Of a stretch of DNA of 36,857 bases, positions 26,089 through 36,437 are shown one piece after another. Source of the DNA: Nitrospirales bacterium (GTDB lineage: Bacteria > Nitrospirota > Nitrospiria > Nitrospirales > UBA8639); assembly GCA_007570995.1 (NCBI GenBank), contig RKSG01000074.1, forward strand, positions 1 through 36,857, in the 5' to 3' direction. How positions within the stretch are numbered: the stretch's first letter is position 1; every line of letters begins with the position of its first letter. The notes under the pieces are model-generated. The model searched no databases and had not been told where the DNA came from. It was given only the letters and a program-made list of their open reading frames with translations. The position numbers were made by a program, and so were the translations under genes.

Positions 26089-27402
26089 CTACCCGCTCCG
26101 ACCTTTTAAGCGCCCCCTGGACAAAAATCCTTCATAATTTCGCATCAGCATATGCGACTCAATCTGTTGCGCGGTATCCAACCCTACGCCAACGACAATC
26201 AGCAACGAGGTGCCCCCAAAATAAAAGGGCACATTCAACTGATAAATCAATAATTCCGGAATCACGCAGACCACAGCCAAGTACAGCGAGCCAGCAAACG
26301 TGATGCGGGTGAGCACCCTGTAAATATAATCCGCCGTGCGCTGGCCTGGCCTGATACCCGGAATAAACCCTCCATGCTTCTTCATGTTGTCCGACATATC
26401 GACCGGATTCAACACGACCGCCGTGTAGAAAAAACAGAAGAAAATAATCATGCCGACGTACAATGACGTATAGATGAACGACCCGGGAGCCAGTTGCGCT
26501 CCCAGCGACTGGACCCAGGGTATCTGAATAAACGAGGCCACGGTGGCCGGGAAGGCAATAATGGACGACGCAAAAATGGGCGGAATGACCCCCGCCGTAT
26601 TAATCTTCAAAGGAATATGGGTGCTTTGCCCTCCATACACGCGACGCCCGACCACCCGTTTGGCATATTGAACCGGGACCTTCCGTCTCCCGCTCTCCAA
26701 AAACACAATGGCCGTGACCACACCCACCATGACCACACCCAACAGAAGCAGAAAGAGAAGACTCAACTCCCCCACTTTGTACATTTCGAAGGTCTGCACC
26801 ACCGCACTCGGCAGCCGTGCAACGATCCCCGCAAAAATAATGAGCGAGATGCCGTTTCCAACCCCCCGCTCGGTAATTTGTTCACCCAACCACATGAGAA
26901 ACGCCGTTCCTGCGGTCAGCGTAATCACCGTCATGAACCGAAACGGCCAACCAGGCTCCATCACAAACTGGCCCTGATTCATACCCTCGAGACCCAGGGC
27001 AATTCCAAAGCCCTGTACCAACGCGATGCCTATGGTTCCGTAGCGGGTATACTGGATGATTGTTTTTCTTCCCCGTTCCCCCTCCTTGGCCAGCTTCGAT
27101 AAATGCGGAATAACAACGGTTAATAACTGAATAATAATCGATGCGCTGATGTAGGGCATAATGCCCAAAGCAAAAATCGTCAGCCGGGAGAGTGCCCCAC
27201 CGGAAAAAATATCCAGGAAGCCGAGTAACGCCCCGCCCCGGCCCAGCAAAAACGCCGACAGCGCATCACCATCAATTCCAGGCGTCGGGATATGAGCCCC
27301 AATCCGGTACACAGCCAGCATAGCCAACATAAACAGCACACGGCTACGTAACTCCGGAATTTTAAGGATGTTCTGGAAGCTCGTAATGAGCCGTTCAAGC
27401 AC
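26089..27402 (-). CDS. secY: Protein translocase subunit SecY
   Basis: SecY is the ten-helix protein-conducting channel. The start is taken at the GTG at 27402 (reading [21 protein letters not shown]), with AGGG nine bases upstream and an 8-base overlap with the end of rplO. That gives 437 residues, the family length. A reading from 27477 would add 25 residues inside rplO and is unlikely. The plug-region motif HIPTPGID and the cytoplasmic loop signatures ([12 protein letters not shown]) are present. Confidence 0.96.
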   Translation of the reverse strand: MLERLITSFQNILKIPELRSRVLFMLAMLAVYRIGAHIPTPGIDGDALSAFLLGRGGALLGFLDIFSGGALSRLTIFALGIMPYISASIIIQLLTVVIPHLSKLAKEGERGRKTIIQYTRYGTIGIALVQGFGIALGLEGMNQGQFVMEPGWPFRFMTVITLTAGTAFLMWLGEQITERGVGNGISLIIFAGIVARLPSAVVQTFEMYKVGELSLLFLLLLGVVMVGVVTAIVFLESGRRKVPVQYAKRVVGRRVYGGQSTHIPLKINTAGVIPPIFASSIIAFPATVASFIQIPWVQSLGAQLAPGSFIYTSLYVGMIIFFCFFYTAVVLNPVDMSDNMKKHGGFIPGIRPGQRTADYIYRVLTRITFAGSLYLAVVCVIPELLIYQLNVPFYFGGTSLLIVVGVGLDTAQQIESHMLMRNYEGFLSRGRLKGRSG

Positions 27403-27844
27403 GATCGATGACCCTGGCTTGTCCGCCCGCCTGTTCAATTTTTTGAAGAGCTGACCGACTGAATTGATGGGCTTCAATCGTCAGAGGCTTGCTCAGCACT
27501 CCTTCTCCGAGAATCTTGATCGGCTTCGACTGTTTTTTCACAATCCCTTTCTCATATAAGACCTTCGGCGTCACAGGTGTCGCCTCGTCAAGGTCGGAAA
27601 GTGTCTTGAGGTTAACCACGCAAAACTCGGTACGAAACGGATTACGAAATCCCCGCTTGGGCACTCGCCTGATGAGCGGCATTTGGCCCCCTTCGAAGCC
27701 TTGGGTATTCGATCTTCCAGATCGGGCCAGCATCCCCTTATGCCCTCTGCCGGCCGTTTTGCCGCGACCCGACCCAGGCCCGCGTCCCAGCCGTTTTCTC
27801 GATTTCCTGGAGCCCTGTGCGGGCCGTAACTGGTGGAGCTTCAC
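27395..27844 (-). CDS. rplO: Ribosomal protein uL15
   Basis: The 149-residue protein starts [35 protein letters not shown] in the usual Gly/Arg-rich style and ends in the globular L15 domain ([17 protein letters not shown]). Its GTG start overlaps the rpmD stop as GTGA. Confidence 0.96.
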   Translation of the reverse strand: MKLHQLRPAQGSRKSRKRLGRGPGSGRGKTAGRGHKGMLARSGRSNTQGFEGGQMPLIRRVPKRGFRNPFRTEFCVVNLKTLSDLDEATPVTPKVLYEKGIVKKQSKPIKILGEGVLSKPLTIEAHQFSRSALQKIEQAGGQARVIDRA

Positions 27845-28059
27845 GGTTCCTTCACCTCAACCAGATGTCTGACCTTATTTACCAACCCCAACACCTGGGG
27901 CGTTCTGGGACATGTCACGGTTTGATGTAACCTGCGCAATCCCAGGCTCCGCAAATAGATCCTTTGCTTCGGCGGCCGTCCGATGGGACTGTGCACCAGC
28001 GTCAGGACAATCTGATCATCGTGTCTGGATTGCGTCACGACGCTTTCCTTCCCATGCAC
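27841..28059 (-). CDS. rpmD: Ribosomal protein uL30
   Basis: The 72-residue protein contains the uL30 core LTLVHSPIGRPPKQRIYLRSLGLRRL, preceded by about 16 extra residues. The GTG at 28059 has GGAG about eight bases upstream and lies three bases after rpsE, which supports the longer N-terminus. It binds 23S rRNA. Confidence 0.92.
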   Translation of the reverse strand: MHGKESVVTQSRHDDQIVLTLVHSPIGRPPKQRIYLRSLGLRRLHQTVTCPRTPQVLGLVNKVRHLVEVKEP

Positions 28060-28062
28060 AGA

Positions 28063-28551
28063 TCATTCTCCACCATCAATTCGACGAATCTGCTTGACAT
28101 CGTCCGGGCCTCTGAGCTGGGACAAGCCGGACAACGTGGCCTGCACCACGTTGCAGGGATTGCCACGGCCCAAGGTTTTCGCGATAACATTACGGGCCCC
28201 GAGCACCTCCAGAATCGCACGGACGGCCCCGCCTGCAATGATCCCCGTCCCCTCTTTGGCCGGTTTCATGAACACATGTTCTCCACAAAACCGCCCATGC
28301 ACCTCGTGTGGGATACTCCCATTGCTTAACGGGACACACATGAGTTGTTTCTTCGCCCGTCCCACGGCCTGGGCAATTGCCGGCGGCACCTCGGTCGCCT
28401 TGCCCTTCCCCACACCAACCCAGCCTGCACCATCGCCAACCACCACCAAGGCACCAAAGGAAAACCGCTTGCCTCCCTTGACAACCTTCGCCACCCGGTT
28501 AATCGAAACCAGTTTATCCTTGAGATTCAATTCCTCATGATTTACGTGCAC
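28063..28551 (-). CDS. rpsE: Ribosomal protein uS5
   Basis: The 162-residue protein shows SINRVAKVVKGGKRFSFGALVVVGD, the double-stranded-RNA-binding domain, and the C-terminal domain GGAVRAILEVLGARNVIAKTLG. uS5 contributes to decoding accuracy. GTG start with GAGGG about ten bases upstream. Confidence 0.96.
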   Translation of the reverse strand: MHVNHEELNLKDKLVSINRVAKVVKGGKRFSFGALVVVGDGAGWVGVGKGKATEVPPAIAQAVGRAKKQLMCVPLSNGSIPHEVHGRFCGEHVFMKPAKEGTGIIAGGAVRAILEVLGARNVIAKTLGRGNPCNVVQATLSGLSQLRGPDDVKQIRRIDGGE

Positions 28552-28569
28552 CGAATGTCATCCCTCTGG

Positions 28570-28935
28570 TTAAAAGATAAGCCCTCCTTCACGAGACGCG
28601 TCGGCCACGGCTTTCACCCGGCCATGGTACAGTCGCCCGTTCCGGTCGAACACGACGTTGAGCACATTTGCAGCCCGGGCACGTTCAGCTAACAGTTTCC
28701 CGACGCCCCGGGCCGCCATCGTCGATGAACCCGACGGCACCGCTTTGCGAAGCTCCGGATCGTTGGACGACGCCGCTGCAAGCGTTCGACCTACCCGATC
28801 ATCAATGACCTGAGCGTAAATATGCGCATTGCTTCGAAACACGGTCAGTCGTGGCCGCGACGCGGTCCCCCGAACTTTTTTTCTGACACGAGCCTTGCGT
28901 CGTTGAGCACGTCGCTGTTTCGTCTGTTGATTCAT
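28570..28935 (-). CDS. rplR: Ribosomal protein uL18
   Basis: The 121-residue protein has a basic N-terminal arm ([18 protein letters not shown]), [20 protein letters not shown], and ends with [26 protein letters not shown], the usual uL18 finish. It binds 5S rRNA with uL5. Confidence 0.96.
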   Translation of the reverse strand: MNQQTKQRRAQRRKARVRKKVRGTASRPRLTVFRSNAHIYAQVIDDRVGRTLAAASSNDPELRKAVPSGSSTMAARGVGKLLAERARAANVLNVVFDRNGRLYHGRVKAVADASREGGLIF

Positions 28936-28944
28936 ACGCTCGTC

Positions 28945-29484
28945 TTATTTCTTGCCGGCTTTCCCGGCTTTTTTGCGCAAAATCTCGCCCGCGTACTTGA
29001 TGCCTTTCTGTTTGTAGACATCGGGCGGACGGATACGGCGAATGTTGGCAGCCGTCTGTGTCACCAGACGCTTATCAATACCGGTAACCGATATCACGGT
29101 CTGCCGCTCGACCGACGTTTGCACACCCTGGGGAATCGACAAGACAACGGGATGAGAAAACCCGGTGTTCAAGGTCATGGTTTGCCCTTGCACTTGAGCT
29201 CGATACCCCACACCCGTCAACTCCAGCGTTCGCTGGAATCCTTTGGTCACCCCCTCAACCAGATTCGACAGTTCAACCCGCGTCAGTCCATGCAAGGCTT
29301 TCGAGCGAGGAGAATCTCCTGCTCTTCTTACATGCATCACCCCTTCCTGGACGTCAACGTCAATCCCATCGGCCAGCGCCCAGCATAATCGGCCCAGGGG
29401 GCCCTTCACAGAGACGGAACGATCTTCGACATGCACCTCAACGCCAGAGGCGAGAGCAATAGGCTGGATTCCGATTCTGGACAT
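28945..29484 (-). CDS. rplF: Ribosomal protein uL6
   Basis: The 179-residue protein starts MSRIGIQPIAL, holds two repeated uL6 domains, and ends with the signature IRRIRPPDVYKQKGIKYAGEILRKKAGKAGKK. A 24-residue longer reading (29556) would run into rpsH and is rejected in favour of the ATG at 29484. Confidence 0.96.
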   Translation of the reverse strand: MSRIGIQPIALASGVEVHVEDRSVSVKGPLGRLCWALADGIDVDVQEGVMHVRRAGDSPRSKALHGLTRVELSNLVEGVTKGFQRTLELTGVGYRAQVQGQTMTLNTGFSHPVVLSIPQGVQTSVERQTVISVTGIDKRLVTQTAANIRRIRPPDVYKQKGIKYAGEILRKKAGKAGKK

Positions 29485-29527
29485 TGTTGCAGTGTCTTCC
29501 AGTTTCAGTATGCTGATTCGCCCGTGC

Positions 29528-29932
29528 CTACCACACGTGGCACAGGACTTCTCCACCCATTCGACTGTGCCGGGCCTGCCGATCCGTCATGACCCCTTTC
29601 GATGTCGAAAGAATCGCGACTCCCAACCCGCCTCGCACACGCGGGATGGACGGGACGTCAACGTACACCCGCTTGCCAGGTTTGCTGATCCGCCTGATCA
29701 CCTCAATGACGGGTTTCGGCTGTCTCCCCGGAACATAACGTAAGTCTACCTGAATGGCCGGATGTCCATTGAGCGTGGTTGGACCAAAATCATGAATAAA
29801 GCCTTCGGCTTTGAAGACGGAAAGAATGTTGGTTTTCAAACGGGATGCCGGAATCGTCACGGTCGTATGGCCCCGACGAAGCGCATTCATCATTCGAACA
29901 AACAGGTCAGCCACAGGATCGGTCATCGCCAT
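29528..29932 (-). CDS. rpsH: Ribosomal protein uS8
   Basis: The 134-residue protein starts MTDPVADLFVRMMNALRRGH after two extra residues and ends GVMTDRQARHSRMGGEVLCHVW, the uS8 C-terminal signature. GAGGGGA lies eight bases before the ATG at 29932. uS8 binds the central domain of 16S rRNA and often represses its own operon. Confidence 0.96.
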   Translation of the reverse strand: MAMTDPVADLFVRMMNALRRGHTTVTIPASRLKTNILSVFKAEGFIHDFGPTTLNGHPAIQVDLRYVPGRQPKPVIEVIRRISKPGKRVYVDVPSIPRVRGGLGVAILSTSKGVMTDRQARHSRMGGEVLCHVW

Positions 29933-29970
29933 CGCATCATCCCCTCATTCCATTGCCTGCCAGCGTGGAA

Positions 29971-30156
29971 CTACCAACTGGACTTCGTGACTCCGGGAAT
30001 ATTCCCGTGGAGGCTGTGCAGTCGAAAACAAATTCGACACATATGGAATCGTCGCAAAAAGGCCCTCACCCGACCACAGAGCGGACACCGATTGTACCGT
30101 CGGACAGAAAACTTAGGTTCCGCCGCGGCCTTGTTGCGTAACGCTTTTCTTGCCAC
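29971..30156 (-). CDS. rpsN: Ribosomal protein uS14, type Z (zinc)
   Basis: The 61-residue short form carries CPLCGR and CRIC (Cys24, 27, 40 and 43), the four zinc ligands of the type Z protein, and ends [14 protein letters not shown] start with GGAGAC six bases upstream. It sits between rplE and rpsH, its standard position. Confidence 0.96.
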   Translation of the reverse strand: MARKALRNKAAAEPKFSVRRYNRCPLCGRVRAFLRRFHMCRICFRLHSLHGNIPGVTKSSW

Positions 30157-30191
30157 AATTGTCTCCGTCTCACGCGTTGCAGGTTAAGGGC

Positions 30192-30800
30192 TCAACGACG
30201 AAACGGCATCCCCAAATTTGCCAACAGGGATCTGGCTTCATCATTGCGTGTGGCATTCGTCACAATCGTAACATCCATGCCATGGAACAACGCCACGTCA
30301 TCATATTTGATTTCAGGGAAGGTCAACTGTTCCTTCAATCCGAGCGTATAATTGCCTCGACCGTCAAAAGACTTGGGCGACACCCCGCGAAAGTCCCGAA
30401 TCCGAGGCAATCCGATACTCATCAATCGATCAAGAAATTCATACATGTGGCTCCGGCGCAATGTGACCTTGGCACCAATGGGCATCCCCTGGCGTACCTT
30501 AAATCCGGCAATGGCTTTTTTGGCCCGGGTTACGACGGGCTTCTGACCAGTGACCAACGCCAGTTCCGCCATGACGCTATCCAACAACTTGACATTTTGA
30601 ACGGCCTCGCCCAGTCCAACATTAATCACCACCCGTTCCAAACGAGGCACCTGCATCGGGTTGGCATAAGAGAATTCTTTCATCATCCGGGGGATCACTT
30701 CCTCCCGATAGCGCACCTTTAACCTGGGCTGGGGGCTGCCCCCTGGCACCGCCCTGTTCTTCGTTACCGGGTCGACATCTGTGACGTTTGGGTCACTCAT
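30192..30800 (-). CDS. rplE: Ribosomal protein uL5 with N-terminal extension
   Basis: The 202-residue protein contains the full uL5 core from [18 protein letters not shown] on, including [17 protein letters not shown]. About 23 residues precede the usual start, rich in Asp/Pro/Gly. The ATG at 30800 overlaps the rplX stop as TGATG, so the extension is likely translated. uL5 binds 5S rRNA and contacts the P-site tRNA. Confidence 0.95.
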   Translation of the reverse strand: MSDPNVTDVDPVTKNRAVPGGSPQPRLKVRYREEVIPRMMKEFSYANPMQVPRLERVVINVGLGEAVQNVKLLDSVMAELALVTGQKPVVTRAKKAIAGFKVRQGMPIGAKVTLRRSHMYEFLDRLMSIGLPRIRDFRGVSPKSFDGRGNYTLGLKEQLTFPEIKYDDVALFHGMDVTIVTNATRNDEARSLLANLGMPFRR

Positions 30801-31162
30801 CACACTCTATCCACTACGTCTTCCGGGCTCTTCTGCAAAACCCGCACCCGACGCCCGTCCTCCAACGTTTTGATCGCCACCCGGGATGGTTGCTCCAATG
30901 CCTGGACATACAGCATCACATTCGAAATATGCAGGGGAGCCTCCCGTTCGACAATGCCGCCCTGCCTGACTTTCTGAGAGGGTTTCGTGTGGCGCTTGAT
31001 CATATTGAGTTTTTCCACCGTCACCCGGCTATCTCCCGGATTGACGTGCAACACCTTCCCCACCTTCCCCTTTTCCCGTCCGGCGACCACGATCACCGTG
31101 TCGCCCTTTCGAACACGGGCTTTGGTTACCCTCGGGCTTTTTTGTGTCGTCCGATTCGCCAT
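30800..31162 (-). CDS. rplX: Ribosomal protein uL24
   Basis: The 120-residue protein has the KOW motif ([24 protein letters not shown]) and the downstream [14 protein letters not shown]. uL24 is one of the two initiators of 50S assembly. It starts five bases after rplN and ends coupled to rplE. Confidence 0.96.
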   Translation of the reverse strand: MANRTTQKSPRVTKARVRKGDTVIVVAGREKGKVGKVLHVNPGDSRVTVEKLNMIKRHTKPSQKVRQGGIVEREAPLHISNVMLYVQALEQPSRVAIKTLEDGRRVRVLQKSPEDVVDRV

Positions 31163-31167
31163 GGATG

Positions 31168-31536
31168 CTAGACCACTTCCGGTGCCAGAGAAATAATTTT
31201 CATGAACTTCTTTTTCCTCAACTCCCGGGCGACAGGCCCGAAGATTCTCGTACCTACCGGCTCTCCCTGACTATTCACCAGCACACAGGCATTGCGATCA
31301 AATCGAATGGAGGATCCATCCTCGCGGCGCCGACTTTTGCGAGTCCGAACGATCACTGCCCTGACCACGTCACCCTTTTTGACCGATGCTTTCGGAATCG
31401 CCTCCCGCACCGACACCACCACGATATCGCCAATGCCCCCATAACGTTGACGGGTGCCCCCCAGCACGTGAAAACACCGCACCCGTTTCGCCCCGGAATT
31501 ATCCGCCACATCAAGAGAGCTGTAATTCTGTATCAT
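31168..31536 (-). CDS. rplN: Ribosomal protein uL14
   Basis: The 122-residue protein shows [27 protein letters not shown] and ends with [18 protein letters not shown], both standard. It lies at the subunit interface. Confidence 0.97.
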   Translation of the reverse strand: MIQNYSSLDVADNSGAKRVRCFHVLGGTRQRYGGIGDIVVVSVREAIPKASVKKGDVVRAVIVRTRKSRRREDGSSIRFDRNACVLVNSQGEPVGTRIFGPVARELRKKKFMKIISLAPEVV

Positions 31537-31587
31537 GGCTTGATCTCACCCCACACACTGCGTGCCAGACAGGTTCCTGCCCCGTTA

Positions 31588-31863
31588 TTACGGAGACGGA
31601 TTGTGCTCGCCACGTTCCACAATTGTCGCCACCCGCCAATGCTTATCTTTGCTGAGCGGTCTTGTCTCCACGATTTTCACGCGATCGCCAATACGGGACT
31701 CATTCGTCTCATCGTGGGCTTTGAGCTTAGTTACCCGCCTCACCACTTTTCCATACAAAGGATGCTGCACCAGTCGCGTCACGGCCACGACGACAGTTTT
31801 GTCCATCTTATCACTCACCACTCGCCCATACGATGCGCGTTGCCGTCTGTGCCGATTGTTCAT
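31588..31863 (-). CDS. rpsQ: Ribosomal protein uS17
   Basis: The 91-residue OB-fold protein includes [31 protein letters not shown] and [20 protein letters not shown]. It binds 16S rRNA. Its ATG overlaps the rpmC stop as ATGA. Confidence 0.96.
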   Translation of the reverse strand: MNNRHRRQRASYGRVVSDKMDKTVVVAVTRLVQHPLYGKVVRRVTKLKAHDETNESRIGDRVKIVETRPLSKDKHWRVATIVERGEHNPSP

Positions 31864-32063
31864 GATCCCCCAACATCCTGGCTGGCGTTCCGAATACCCT
31901 CGAGCTCTTTTTCGCGAAGCACGGTCTTGACCCTGGCCACATCTTTCAGGACATGACGAATTCTCATCGGATTTTCAACGCGACCAAGGGCGAGCTGGCA
32001 CCGAAGGTGAAACAGTTCCTCCTTCAACTCGTGCACTTTCCCGACCAACTCCTCGGGTTCCAT
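31860..32063 (-). CDS. rpmC: Ribosomal protein uL29
   Basis: From the ATG at 32063 the protein is 67 residues, two helices with the family motif [30 protein letters not shown] ten bases upstream supports this start over a GTG at 32093, inside whose frame that site lies. uL29 sits at the exit tunnel and binds SRP and trigger factor. Confidence 0.94.
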   Translation of the reverse strand: MEPEELVGKVHELKEELFHLRCQLALGRVENPMRIRHVLKDVARVKTVLREKELEGIRNASQDVGGS

Positions 32064-32096
32064 GCCTCGTAATCCTCCGATGTGTATCATCACGCC

Positions 32097-32516
32097 TCAG
32101 ACCGCGTAGGTTCCCCGAACCACAAAGCGTGTCGCCACGGGAAGTTTATGGCCGGCCAGCCGAAACGCCTCTTCAGCGATGATTCTCGGCACGTCATCCA
32201 TCTCATAGAGAATGCGACCTGGCTTGACCACTGCCACCCAAAACTCAGGATTGCCTTTGCCTTTGCCCATCCGCACTTCCGCGGGTTTTCTGGTAATCGG
32301 CTTATCCGGGAAAATGCGAGTCCAGATTCGACCGCCACGCTTCACGTGGCGTGTCATCGCAATTCTCGCCGCCTCAATTTGCCGTGCCGTAATCCGGCCG
32401 GGTTCAAGCGCCTTGAGTCCAAACTGTCCGAAGGCGACCTCACCACCACGGTAGGCTTTCCCCCGCATCCTGCCCTTTTGCATTTTCCGAAACTTAACTT
32501 TTCTGGGAGATAACAT
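32097..32516 (-). CDS. rplP: Ribosomal protein uL16
   Basis: The 139-residue protein begins [19 protein letters not shown] and contains [28 protein letters not shown], the loop that reaches the peptidyl-transferase region. An 18-residue longer reading (32570) is rejected because the ATG at 32516 is the universal start. Confidence 0.97.
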   Translation of the reverse strand: MLSPRKVKFRKMQKGRMRGKAYRGGEVAFGQFGLKALEPGRITARQIEAARIAMTRHVKRGGRIWTRIFPDKPITRKPAEVRMGKGKGNPEFWVAVVKPGRILYEMDDVPRIIAEEAFRLAGHKLPVATRFVVRGTYAV

Positions 32517-32603
32517 AGGTACCACCGACCGCCGGACGTGAAGCCTCACGACACAACAGCCCCGCTGCACAGTTCTACTGGTTCAACACATGCTCCAACG
32601 TGT

Positions 32604-33269
32604 CTACGGCAAACTCAACGGTGCCTCTTCCGGCACAGCAGACGGCAACTTGGCATCACCCTTGTAAATCCAAGTCTTCACGCCGATGATGCCCATGGTT
32701 GTGCGAGCCTCCGCAAAACCATAATCCACATCTGCCCTGAGCGTATGAAGTGGCACACGGCCCTCGCGGTACCATTCCGTTCTGGCAATTTCATTACCAC
32801 CCAACCGCCCCGCGCAAGATACCCGTATGCCCCGGGCACCCAGCCGCATGGCTGACGCTACGCTCCTTTTCATGGCACGACGAAACGAGACACGTTTTTC
32901 CAATTGCAGGGCGATATTTTCCGCCACCAGCTGTGCCTCTAATTCGGGTTTCTTGATTTCCTTGATTGTCACATAGACTTCCCGACCATAACGTTGCTCC
33001 AGCATTGCCTTTAACTTGTCAACTTCTGCCCCTTTTCTTCCAATGATAATGCCGGGCCGGGCTGTATGAATGATCACCTTCATCTGATTTCCGGAACGTT
33101 CAATTTCGATGCGTGCAATGCCGGCATGAAACAGGCGACGTTTGACCGTTGCACGAATTGCGACGTCCTCGTGCAACAACTTCACAAAATCCTTCTTGGC
33201 ATACCATCGGGAATTCCATGTCCTGGTATACCCAAGCCGAAAACCGTACGGGTGTGTTTTTTGCCCCAT
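32604..33269 (-). CDS. rpsC: Ribosomal protein uS3
   Basis: The 221-residue protein has the KH domain ([25 protein letters not shown]) and the C-terminal uS3 domain ending in [10 protein letters not shown]. uS3 helps unwind mRNA at the entry tunnel. GGAGAG lies just upstream of the ATG. Confidence 0.97.
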   Translation of the reverse strand: MGQKTHPYGFRLGYTRTWNSRWYAKKDFVKLLHEDVAIRATVKRRLFHAGIARIEIERSGNQMKVIIHTARPGIIIGRKGAEVDKLKAMLEQRYGREVYVTIKEIKKPELEAQLVAENIALQLEKRVSFRRAMKRSVASAMRLGARGIRVSCAGRLGGNEIARTEWYREGRVPLHTLRADVDYGFAEARTTMGIIGVKTWIYKGDAKLPSAVPEEAPLSLP

Positions 33270-33281
33270 ACTCTCCGCTCC

Positions 33282-33629
33282 CTACGAATGATCTTCCGAG
33301 GGGGAAACCACAATGGTCACGTGACTGGTTCGCTTATGGATGGGGAACGCTCTGCCCATGGCCCTGGCCTGGAATCGTTTTAAGATCGGGCCGCCATCCA
33401 CATAAGCCCGTGAGATTTTCAGCGATTCAGGATCCCCCAAATCCCGTTGCCCCGCATTGGCCACCGCCGAATGCAACACCTTTTCCACGACAGGGGCTGC
33501 GGCCCTCGGCATGTACTTGAGCACCGTTAAGGCTTCGGACACGCCGCGCCCGCGAATGACATCAATCACCATACGCACTTTTTGCGGGGACATTCGGGCG
33601 TATCGCAAAACGGCTTTGGCTTCAGCCAC
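33282..33629 (-). CDS. rplV: Ribosomal protein uL22
   Basis: The 115-residue protein has YARMSPQKVRMVIDVIRG and the extended beta hairpin that lines the exit tunnel (DGGPILKRFQARAMGRAFPIHKRTSHVTIVV). GTG start with GGAAG six bases upstream. Confidence 0.97.
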   Translation of the reverse strand: MAEAKAVLRYARMSPQKVRMVIDVIRGRGVSEALTVLKYMPRAAAPVVEKVLHSAVANAGQRDLGDPESLKISRAYVDGGPILKRFQARAMGRAFPIHKRTSHVTIVVSPSEDHS

Positions 33630-33657
33630 GGTGGTCTTCCTTCCCCTGTCTGTTACT

Positions 33658-33936
33658 CTATTTCAACGGAACGGCTTTTTCCGTTTTGGCCGCCCCATGG
33701 CCCTTAAAAAACCGGGTGGGAGCAAATTCTCCCAGCTTATGTCCGACCATATTTTCCGTCACGTAGACCGGAATAAACTTTTTCCCGTTATGTACTGCAA
33801 AGGTACGCCCGATCATTTCAGGAATCACGGTTGAGCGACGCGACCAGGTCCTGATTAATCGCGAGTCAATATCCGCACTCAGCTTTTCCATGAGGTGCGC
33901 ATCCACGAAAGGCCCTTTGCGAATCGAGCGAGGCAT
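33658..33936 (-). CDS. rpsS: Ribosomal protein uS19
   Basis: The 92-residue protein starts [19 protein letters not shown] and shows [44 protein letters not shown], all standard. It forms part of the 30S head with uS13. Confidence 0.97.
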   Translation of the reverse strand: MPRSIRKGPFVDAHLMEKLSADIDSRLIRTWSRRSTVIPEMIGRTFAVHNGKKFIPVYVTENMVGHKLGEFAPTRFFKGHGAAKTEKAVPLK

Positions 33937-33954
33937 GGTTGACTACCGCTCCCC

Positions 33955-34785
33955 TTATTGCGTCCGACGGGAAATAATGAAACGCGATGATGTTTTGTTC
34001 TTCTTGCGAGTCTTGAACCCCTTGGTGGGCACACCCCACGGGGATACCGGGTGGGGATTTCCCTGCCCGGACTTCCCTTCTCCACCCCCGTGCGGATGAT
34101 CAACCGGATTCATCACGACCCCTCGAACGTGCGGTCGCCGACCCATTGCCCTGGCTCGACCGGCCTTCCCCACCACTACGTTCTCGTGCTCAAGATTCCC
34201 CACTTGTCCCACTGTTGCCATACACGTTCCCAGAATCCGACGCATTTCGCCAGAAACCAGGCGGACCTGGACATAATGCGATTCCCGACCCATCACCTGA
34301 CCTGCTGCCCCGGCACTCCGCGCTAATTGGGCACCTTTGCCAGGCTTGAGTTCAATATTATGAATGATCGTGCCAAGCGGCATTGAGGCCAACGGCCGGG
34401 CATTGCCAGGACGAATCTCGGCATCATGACCGGACTGAATAACATCCCCGACCGATAATCCGACGGGAGCCAGAATATACCGCTTTTCGCCGTCGGCATA
34501 GGCAATCAATGCAATACGAGCCGAGCGATTGGGATCATATTCTACGCCGACGACTTTTCCAGGCACTCCCGTCTTATCCCGCTTGAAATCAATGACTCGA
34601 TAGAGACGCTTGTGCCCTCCACCGCGAAATCGACTGGTCACACGCCCGGCACTGTTCCGCCCCCCGGAGCGAGACGCACCAGTCGTTAAACGTTTTTCAG
34701 GCCGCTCCTTCGACAGGTCCTCACCCTTGATGACCGTCATGCCCCGCCGCCCGGGCGTCGTTGGCCGATATGGTTTATTCGGCAT
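33955..34785 (-). CDS. rplB: Ribosomal protein uL2
   Basis: The 276-residue protein begins [18 protein letters not shown] and has the conserved C-terminal [20 protein letters not shown], needed for peptidyl-transferase activity. AGGGG precedes the ATG. Confidence 0.97.
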   Translation of the reverse strand: MPNKPYRPTTPGRRGMTVIKGEDLSKERPEKRLTTGASRSGGRNSAGRVTSRFRGGGHKRLYRVIDFKRDKTGVPGKVVGVEYDPNRSARIALIAYADGEKRYILAPVGLSVGDVIQSGHDAEIRPGNARPLASMPLGTIIHNIELKPGKGAQLARSAGAAGQVMGRESHYVQVRLVSGEMRRILGTCMATVGQVGNLEHENVVVGKAGRARAMGRRPHVRGVVMNPVDHPHGGGEGKSGQGNPHPVSPWGVPTKGFKTRKKNKTSSRFIISRRTQ

Positions 34786-34850
34786 TGCCCCTGCACTCCT
34801 TCTTCATTCGTGCGATTGTGTGCAACCGATACATGTTCGTCCGTGAAGGA

Positions 34851-35144
34851 TTACGCACTCTCATACAACGCCAGCTTTTCCCCTTCGTGAAGTGTCACAA
34901 GGGCTTTCTTCCAGTCCGGCCGTTTGCCAAGAAACCGGCCCTGACGTTTCGGCTTTCCCCGGACCATCATGATATTCACGGATTTGACTTTCACTTTGAG
35001 CGCGACCTCCACCGCCCGGCGAACCTCGATGCGATTCACATCACTTCGCACAATAAAGGCCACGGTGTTGGTGCTTTCCTGCATCCCCGTGATTTTTTCG
35101 GTCAACAGGGGTTTGATCAGGATATCAAACGGGCCGCGGGTCAT
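34851..35144 (-). CDS. rplW: Ribosomal protein uL23
   Basis: The 97-residue protein starts MTRGPFDILIKPLLTEK and contains VNRIEVRRAVEVALKVKVKSVN. AGGAG is eight bases before the ATG at 35144, which overlaps the rplD stop as ATGA; an ATG two codons upstream is too close to that site. uL23 is the docking point for trigger factor and SRP at the tunnel exit. Confidence 0.95.
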   Translation of the reverse strand: MTRGPFDILIKPLLTEKITGMQESTNTVAFIVRSDVNRIEVRRAVEVALKVKVKSVNIMMVRGKPKRQGRFLGKRPDWKKALVTLHEGEKLALYESA

Positions 35145-35764
35145 GACCATAACTCCTGAATAGCTGGCAATGCGTCCTGCACCACCAGGAGCGTCTCATA
35201 TCGCAGCACGTCGTACACCGTCAGGTCCTGCGGCAATACCGTTTTCACATAAGGCAAATTCCGTGTCGCACGAAGGACAGCAGGATTGTCCTGCCCGACC
35301 ACGATCAGTATCGTGCCATACAATTCCAGTTGATTGAACACCGCCGCTGCCAACCTGGTTTTTGGTTCCGGCAGCAACAGGTCGGAAAGAATCACCAGCT
35401 CGCCGGCCGTTTTCTTTGAGGACAGCGCGCTCTGCATGGCCTTTCGATACATTTTCTTGGACAGGCTGGAAGTATATCGCCGGGGCCGTGGTCCAAAGAC
35501 CGTCCCTCCATGACGCCAGATCGGCGATCGATTCGAACCCACTCGCGACCGTCCTGTCTGTTTCTGTTTCCACGGTTTTCTCCCTGTCCCACTGACCTCG
35601 CTACGCCCCTTCGTACTGGCGGAACCCTGCCGAAGCGACGCGCACTGCATGACCACCGCGGAATGCACCAGCACGGCATGCGGCGTGACCCCAAACACGT
35701 TTTCGCTGACATCAACGGATCCCACGTGGGTTTTTGTCTGGTCCACGACAGACATGGAAGCCAT
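35141..35764 (-). CDS. rplD: Ribosomal protein uL4
   Basis: The 207-residue protein has the long extended loop of uL4 (RQGSASTKGRSEVSGTGRKPWKQKQTGRSRVGSNRSPIWRHGGTVFGPRPR), which reaches the exit tunnel, and a normal globular domain. GGGAGG lies about ten bases upstream. Confidence 0.96.
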   Translation of the reverse strand: MASMSVVDQTKTHVGSVDVSENVFGVTPHAVLVHSAVVMQCASLRQGSASTKGRSEVSGTGRKPWKQKQTGRSRVGSNRSPIWRHGGTVFGPRPRRYTSSLSKKMYRKAMQSALSSKKTAGELVILSDLLLPEPKTRLAAAVFNQLELYGTILIVVGQDNPAVLRATRNLPYVKTVLPQDLTVYDVLRYETLLVVQDALPAIQELWS

Positions 35765-35769
35765 GATGA

Positions 35770-36399
35770 CTATTGCCTCCCCGATTTCCGGATAAAGACC
35801 AGCCCTCCAGCAGGACCAGGCACTGCTCCAGAGATAAGGACCAGATTCTCTTCCTGTCGAATGTCCAGCACCTGCAATCCCTGTACCGTAACCCGTTTAT
35901 TGCCCGTCTGTCCCGGGAGCGCTTTATTCTTCATCACACGAGAGGGGTACGAACTACTTCCGACCGAGCCGGGTGCACGGTGAAACATGGAACCGTGACT
36001 GGCCGGCCCACCGGAGAAATTATGCCGTTTCATGACACCCTGAAATCCTTTGCCCTTGGAGGTACCCTGCACATGGACCAGCTCCCCTTTTTCAAAGAGA
36101 TCCGCAGTTACGGCATCGCCCACATGACAATCTGACGACACACCACGCACCTCCCATAAATGTTTGAACAGCTTCTCCTGGCCGGAAGCACGAAGATGTC
36201 CCACCTGAGCCCTGGTGAGTTTTCGCTCCTGTACTTCCGTGTACCCAAGTTGCACGGCATCATACCCATGTTGATCTTTGGTCTTCACCGCTGTGACGTG
36301 ACAGGGCCCGGCCTCGATCACCGTAACGGGACGCAAGCGACGCTGCTCGTCAAAGATCTGCGTCATCCCCAATTTCCTTCCCATCAACATTGTCACCAT
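35770..36399 (-). CDS. rplC: Ribosomal protein uL3
   Basis: From the ATG at 36399 the protein is 209 residues with [13 protein letters not shown], the central loop [26 protein letters not shown], and [15 protein letters not shown] at the end. GAGGG six to seven bases upstream supports this start over a reading from 36423. uL3 initiates 50S assembly. Confidence 0.96.
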   Translation of the reverse strand: MVTMLMGRKLGMTQIFDEQRRLRPVTVIEAGPCHVTAVKTKDQHGYDAVQLGYTEVQERKLTRAQVGHLRASGQEKLFKHLWEVRGVSSDCHVGDAVTADLFEKGELVHVQGTSKGKGFQGVMKRHNFSGGPASHGSMFHRAPGSVGSSSYPSRVMKNKALPGQTGNKRVTVQGLQVLDIRQEENLVLISGAVPGPAGGLVFIRKSGRQ

Positions 36400-36437
36400 G
36401 ACACACCCTCTACCACCGCACACGACGATGCGATACG

